A stretch of DNA of 9,624 nt, from positions 1 to 9,624 of the forward strand of contig JAITWP010000058.1 of the NCBI GenBank assembly GCA_031285365.1, read 5' to 3'. Within the stretch, counting starts at the first letter, position 1. Every line of letters starts with the position of its first letter. This document shows positions 6,596 to 9,624 of this stretch, in pieces. The DNA comes from Azoarcus sp. (lineage in GTDB: Bacteria; Pseudomonadota; Gammaproteobacteria; Burkholderiales; Rhodocyclaceae). Made by a program: the position numbers and the translations under genes. The notes under the pieces are model-generated. The model searched no databases and was not told where the DNA came from. It saw only the letters and a list, made by a program, of their open reading frames with translations.

Positions 6596-6616
6596 GATTC
6601 AGGATTCTCGATTCAC
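6596..6616. repeat. Three heptamer GATTC repeats
   Basis: GATTCAG-GATTCTC-GATTCAC, three consecutive 7-base units on the plus strand, at the junction of Imm2 and the Rhs/CT3 module. The last unit contains the Imm2 stop codon. Similar GATTC-heptamer runs are, as I recall, common in Xanthomonadaceae intergenic DNA. Confidence 0.5.
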
Positions 6617-6873
6617 AAACGAGCGACGTGAAAGAAAACCCGCCACAACATTATAGGAAAGAGCGAGTCGCCTTTGTGCCGAGTTGCAAAGAGCAAAGTG
6701 TCAATGTCACTACCGCCAAGCCCATAAGGTTGTCCGATGAGCGGCGGCTCAACTTTCACTAAAAGCAAGTCGTCGCGGTTGTCAGAGCGCACTCGCTTGA
6801 TGCGCTTGCAGCTTCGCGGCTCTTCCAACCGATAGCCTTCACTCGAGGCAAGAAAAAAATCTGGATTGTCCAT
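6613..6873 (-). CDS. Imm2: small immunity-like protein
   Basis: 86 residues, soluble. Conserved-looking blocks are VKVEPPLIGQPYGLGGSDID (39-58) and ATRHKGDSLFPI (63-74), followed by WRVFFHVAR. I recognise the PPLIGQ.YGLG..DID ... RH.G.SLFPI pattern from small proteins that sit beside polymorphic-toxin ends; no function has been read from it beyond immunity by position. The start at 6873 is well supported: GAGGAGG four bases upstream, and the CT2 stop TGA lies just ahead and overlaps this Shine-Dalgarno. It has the strongest ribosome site in the array, so Imm2 can be made independently of its toxin. The stop lies within a GATTC heptamer repeat. Confidence 0.7.
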   Translation of the reverse strand: MDNPDFFLASSEGYRLEEPRSCKRIKRVRSDNRDDLLLVKVEPPLIGQPYGLGGSDIDTLLFATRHKGDSLFPIMLWRVFFHVARL

Positions 6874-6882
6874 GTGTCCTCC

Positions 6883-7113
6883 TCAAAACTGCGGGTTGAG
6901 TCCCTGCACATTCTGCAACTTGATTTGCTGCGCTGGATTTTGGACTACGACTTCGGGCAAGGCTCCAGTGTTGCCATGCAACGGGTCTGCGGATTTCAGC
7001 CTAACTCCAGCCGTATCCTGAATAACACCTTCACTCAGGAAACGTCCCGTGTTCTGACTCGGCAGTCCCGCGGCGTTTCGTGATTTGCATTCTGCCCCTA
7101 ACCTCAGGGTGTC
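6883..7113 (-). pseudogene. CT2: orphan toxin C-terminal domain, no start
   Basis: The frame begins directly after the Imm1 TAG and ends in TGA at 6883-6885. The first codons (DTLRLGAECKS) look like junction sequence; the recognisable part is RNAAGLPSQNTGRFLSEGVI, DTAGVRLKSADPLHGNTGAL and PEVVVQNPAQQIKLQNVQGL, ending NPQF. The LPSQNTGRFLSEG ... SADPL.GN.G.LPE..V.NP..Q pattern is one I recall from the ends of Rhs or hemagglutinin-type toxins followed by an Imm2-like gene. No start codon or ribosome site exists, so it is a displaced toxin tip of about 70 residues. The fold and activity are not identified. Confidence 0.6.
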
Positions 7114-7401
7114 CTAATTTTTCGCTGACACTCCCATCTCCCACAGTTTTTTTGCAATGGCTGCCGTTTTCTGCCTGTCGCCAATTAACCCCATATGCTC
7201 TGTTTCTACCCACCAGAGGTAGTCAAATATTTCACTCTCTGGCTTCCCGGAAATTAGCAGCTTGTGGACTGAAGAAACGTAGGAATCGTACTCATCTTGC
7301 GCTTCTGGAATGCTACACACTCCAATGGGATCCCAATTCTTCAAGAGCACTTCACTGATCTTTCCTTGCAAAATCCTGGCACGATCTAAATTCGCGCTCA
7401 T
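7114..7401 (-). CDS. Imm1: small immunity-like protein
   Basis: 95 residues from ATG 7401 (GGAG seven bases upstream); a GTG at 7404 in the same frame, overlapping the CT1 stop as GTGA, is the alternative. Predicted mostly helical and soluble. Key blocks are LLKNWDPIGV (19-28), PEAQDEYDSYV (32-42) and DYLWWVETEHMGL (60-72), a WDPIGV ... AQDEYD.Y ... E..HMGL pattern I know from conserved small proteins in several phyla. The place right behind an RNase-like toxin end makes immunity to CT1 the likely role. The next frame (CT2) begins in register directly after its TAG. Confidence 0.7.
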   Translation of the reverse strand: MSANLDRARILQGKISEVLLKNWDPIGVCSIPEAQDEYDSYVSSVHKLLISGKPESEIFDYLWWVETEHMGLIGDRQKTAAIAKKLWEMGVSAKN

Positions 7402-7694
7402 CACAGCGCTCCAAAAATTGTTGTTACCACACGGCCTGTCTCTGAGTTCACAATAAAACGTACATTATTCACTGGATCGTAGTGTCCTATCATGCCAGCT
7501 CTTGTCGGGAATGTCCCACCTGTGCTGATTGTGTTTTCAATGACAGATGGCATCAGCCCACGATTCTGCATTTGATCTTGCGCGTGACCTGAATAGTCAC
7601 GCCCATTGATCGTAGCCGGCTCGTTGCGAACCGTCTGATAGGGCGCATTCTTTAGCTCGGATCCACTACGACCTAAAAAGCCTGTCGCCTCATG
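7401..7694 (-). pseudogene. CT1: orphan RNase-like toxin C-terminal domain, no start
   Basis: 97 codons beginning right after the TAA of the membrane-protein gene, in the same frame, ending TGA at 7401-7403. Sequence blocks: FLGRSGSELKNAPYQTVRNE, then TINGRDYSGHAQDQMQNRG, SVIENTISTGGTFPTRAG, HYDPVNNVRFIVNSETGRVV and TTIFGAL. The S.HA.DQM..RG..PSVIE..I..G ... N.R.IVN..TG.VVT pattern is that of DUF4258/BECR-like RNase toxin domains, with the conserved His in SGHA as a candidate catalytic residue. There is no start codon before the domain; the first in-frame ATG is inside it. A complete-looking domain without a translation start is what an orphan CT waiting for recombination onto a parent toxin looks like. 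Followed by Imm1, overlapping. Confidence 0.65.
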
Positions 7695-8333
7695 TTATGC
7701 TTTCTTCTCTTGTTCAAGAGGCCGCCAATCAAACTCACGAGGATATCCAATACCGTTGTAGTCTACCGTGTAGGTATGACGAATACCGCCCACAGAGCAT
7801 TTGCCCACCAAGCTATGGTTGTATCTTTCGCGTGGCGGTGCCGGCACAATACGTACCAAACCATTGCACTTTGGGTAAACGCACTTTGCCCTCTTGACGT
7901 AAGACATAAAATTTCCATCGGGCAGCTTCTCATACCAGAGACCATCGCTGAATTGAGCAGACCCATCGGCTTGAAGTGATACGAGCCAACGATCTTTTTT
8001 CGTGATTAGTGCCATAAGTAGGCATATGGGGCCGAGTAAGAGTATCGCCATTCCCTTTTGAATTCCGATGTATGAAAGAACGCCAAGCATGTCAGCGAAA
8101 ACGCTAAGGCTAGCTATTACAACCGTAACAACGAATATTCCATTCATCTTCTCAGCGGGCTTCTGCGGAAAGACACGGACTGTTGATTCGTCAATTGCAT
8201 ATTCGATATGCGTATCGGCAATTGACTGCATTCCATCCTGGTTCTGGTTCACGATTACTGGAGAATTAGTAAGCATTCCAGATATGTCGACGGTGTTTGT
8301 TCTGTCGTCGTTCATTGATTTACCGTAAGGCAT
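7695..8333 (-). CDS. Two-helix membrane protein with possible zinc site, unknown function
   Basis: 212 residues from ATG 8333; ATG 8315 (MNDDRTNTVD) is equally possible, and neither has a strong ribosome site. N-terminal about 60 residues polar, then two adjacent membrane segments (about 65-85 and 89-111), then a C-terminal soluble domain with CVYPKCNG (151-158) and GKCSVGGIRH (178-187): C151, C156, C179 and H186 could bind a metal. Also VPAPPRERYNHS and VDYNGIGYP. A hairpin of this kind suggests both ends are cytoplasmic. It is the first gene of the A/T-richer block and sits directly before CT1, sharing its frame with only a TAA between. It could be an immunity or accessory protein for a lost toxin, or cargo; I do not recognise the family with certainty. 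Confidence 0.65.
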   Translation of the reverse strand: MPYGKSMNDDRTNTVDISGMLTNSPVIVNQNQDGMQSIADTHIEYAIDESTVRVFPQKPAEKMNGIFVVTVVIASLSVFADMLGVLSYIGIQKGMAILLLGPICLLMALITKKDRWLVSLQADGSAQFSDGLWYEKLPDGNFMSYVKRAKCVYPKCNGLVRIVPAPPRERYNHSLVGKCSVGGIRHTYTVDYNGIGYPREFDWRPLEQEKKA

Positions 8334-8362
8334 AACAGTTAATAAAGAAGGTCGGTAGCTCT

Positions 8363-8376
8363 CTAATATTTATTAG
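8363..8376. repeat. Short A/T-rich inverted repeat upstream of the membrane-protein gene
   Basis: CTAATA-TT-TATTAG, perfect 6-base arms with a 2-base centre, 30 bases upstream of the ATG at 8333. It could be a small operator or part of a weak promoter; no clear -10/-35 pair was found. Confidence 0.3.
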
Positions 8377-8480
8377 CAGGAGACCTTGAAAATTTTGAAC
8401 GAGAGGAAGCGTAGCTGGCGGTGCTTTGTCTTTACAAGGTTTGTGCGTTGTCAATTTTGGATATGGTCCTGGATAAGGCC

Positions 8481-8514
8481 GCAGGCTCTAAATAATTGGA
8501 GCAAAGAGGCCTGC
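8481..8514. repeat. Stem-loop between the ankyrin gene and the array
   Basis: GCAGGCTCT (8481-8489) pairs with AGAGGCCTGC (8505-8514) apart from one bulged C, around a 15-base loop. It lies 41 bases past the ankyrin stop (minus strand). No T-run follows on either strand, so it is not a classical intrinsic terminator, but it may stabilise a 3' end. The rest of 8334-8554 holds no gene I can support. Confidence 0.4.
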
Positions 8515-8554
8515 CTGGACTATTCGGGCGGCGACGAAGACGATGATTCGTTCT

Positions 8555-9624
8555 TTATCGCTTAGCCATCTGCTCCGGCGTCAGCGGGTCTGTAATCTCG
8601 CAGTTTGCGACTGCCGCGCAGTTCGTCTGTAGCAACTGTGCCATCTCCAAGTTCGGCTGAATCGGCGCATTAGACTGATACCGCCCCATCGCCAAATCAA
8701 ACGGTGTTTTGCCAGACGTATCAACCACCTGCTGCTCAATCCCATTGTCGATCAGGAACTGCGCAATTTTGGTCCAACCAAGCTTGGCAACCGGATGCAG
8801 CGCATTTTGATGGTCCACTGGACCGCGGGCGTTGGCGGGTTTCTGTTCTGAGTTGTTGACCGCAGGTTTGGGGCGGCGCGCCGGATCGCCGGTGAGCGCG
8901 TTGATGTTCGCGCCGTGTTCCAGCAGTAGGCGGATGGTTTCGATACTGGCTTCTTCGGTTTTGTAACGGCCGCGCGTGGGTTCGGCGGACCAGTCGATGC
9001 CGGCTACGGCGAGAAGCGGGGTATGGCCCCGTGCGTTAGGCAGGTCTACCAGCGCGCCATGATCCAGCAGCAATTGCACCGCCGCGTTGTCGGCGGCACG
9101 TGCAGCACGCAACAGCGGCGTAGCGCCTTCCGACAGCGGACCATCGGACCCGCGATCAAACACCGCATTGCGATACGGCGGCCGTACCTTCAGCTGCATG
9201 TTGGGGTTGGCGCCTTTCTCCAGCAGCACCTTGGCCACCTCCAACGCGGTGGTCTTGTCTTCCGAGGGCAGGTCGGCGCGGCCGCCGACGGGGATGGTGT
9301 TCATGTCGATGGCGTTGAACAGCGGGGCCTGGCCGAAGATGTCCCATTGGTTGACGTCGGCGCCGGCGTCGATGAGGGCCATGGCGGTGTCGAAGTGGAG
9401 GTTCATCAGCGCGACGTTGAGTGCGGAGGTGCGGTCGGGGTCCACGCCGTTCAGGTCCGCGCCGGCTTTGGCGAGGACGGGGATGCAAGCGGTGCAGCCT
9501 TCGCGCGCGGCGTAGAGGAGTGGGGAGAAGCCGCCCTTGTTCATGTCCTTGGGGCGCGGTTCGTTCATGATGCGGCGGTCCCAGAGGCGGGCGTTGCCGA
9601 AGGCGTTGACGTCGGCTTTGTGCG
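8555..9624 (-). CDS. Ankyrin-repeat protein (N-terminus outside window)
   Basis: 356 codons visible, stop TAA at 8555. The frame is open across the right edge (…KADVNAFGNARLWDRRI precedes the internal Met at 9568), so the true start is outside. It is a run of about six ankyrin units: FSPLLYAAREGC...LAKAGADLNGVD, SALNVALMNLHFD...LIDAGADVNQWD, FGQAPLFNAID...LLEKGANPNMQ, ATPLLRAARAADN...LLDHGALVDLP, HTPLLAVAG...LLEHGANINALT, NALHPVAKLG...LIDNGIEQQVVD, and a final GKTPFDLAM. Long loops (about 9200-9310, 8830-8880) interrupt the regular spacing. The last 40 residues contain two cysteines (NCAAVANCE), a possible disulfide suggesting an exported protein. Ankyrin repeats bind proteins; the partner is unknown. 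GC-rich like the left flank, unlike the array next to it. Confidence 0.9.
   Translation of the reverse strand, partial: HKADVNAFGNARLWDRRIMNEPRPKDMNKGGFSPLLYAAREGCTACIPVLAKAGADLNGVDPDRTSALNVALMNLHFDTAMALIDAGADVNQWDIFGQAPLFNAIDMNTIPVGGRADLPSEDKTTALEVAKVLLEKGANPNMQLKVRPPYRNAVFDRGSDGPLSEGATPLLRAARAADNAAVQLLLDHGALVDLPNARGHTPLLAVAGIDWSAEPTRGRYKTEEASIETIRLLLEHGANINALTGDPARRPKPAVNNSEQKPANARGPVDHQNALHPVAKLGWTKIAQFLIDNGIEQQVVDTSGKTPFDLAMGRYQSNAPIQPNLEMAQLLQTNCAAVANCEITDPLTPEQMAKR

Noticed and set aside
8426..8454. Perfect TTGACA (minus strand, 8449-8454) as -35 of the array promoter
   Set aside because: No acceptable -10 box lies at 16-18 bases; the 17-base position reads AGACAA, so it was not called as a promoter.
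5520..8550. Insertion sequence, integrase, attachment site or CRISPR array explaining the A/T-richer block
   Set aside because: I saw no transposase or integrase motifs, no terminal inverted or direct repeats at the edges and no repeat-spacer pattern. tRNA or rRNA genes were also not seen.

Overview
The window looks like a chromosomal piece of a gammaproteobacterium. The support is two GC-rich housekeeping-type genes of gammaproteobacterial flavour (RlmE with a complete K-D-K-E tetrad, and a SpoU-type RNA methyltransferase), promoters of the usual -10 type, and an ESPR-type autotransporter signal peptide. A Xanthomonadales- or Nevskiales-like lineage is a guess from the look of the proteins and a GATTC heptamer repeat; it was not tested.

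Layout. 1-438 (minus) is the N-terminus of a type V autotransporter that leaves the window at position 1. 751-1371 (minus) is rlmE. It is divergent from a two-gene plus-strand unit at 1508-3897: a COG2509-type FAD-dependent dehydrogenase whose stop overlaps the start of a TrmH/SpoU family RNA methyltransferase. 3946-5280 (minus) is a secreted protein of unknown function with a probable carboxypeptidase-regulatory-like domain. 8555-9624 (minus) is an ankyrin-repeat protein whose N-terminus lies outside the window.

The striking part is 5520-8333, visibly richer in A/T than both flanks and all on the minus strand. Read 5' to 3' on that strand it holds a two-helix membrane protein with a possible zinc site (8333-7695), then four consecutive small modules. 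Each module is a C-terminal toxin piece without its own credible start, followed by a small immunity-like gene that overlaps or almost touches it: CT1/Imm1 (7694-7114), CT2/Imm2 (7113-6613), CT3/Imm3 (6547-5947, with an out-of-frame Rhs-repeat remnant in front of CT3) and CT4/Imm4 (5946-about 5525). Most of these toxin pieces are easily missed because they have no start codon. This is the architecture of an orphan toxin-immunity reservoir of an Rhs or other polymorphic toxin system, but no full-length parent toxin gene is present in the window. The array ends in a visible scar: Imm4 loses its natural C-terminus near 5520, where GC-rich DNA with another gene fragment begins.

Functional reading. 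The immunity genes could still protect the cell from kin armed with matching toxins, while the start-less toxin ends could be swapped onto a parent Rhs/CdiA-like protein by recombination. CT1 and CT3 both look like small RNase-type domains (DUF4258/BECR-like) yet carry unrelated immunity proteins. These assignments come from reading motifs by eye; no searches were run.
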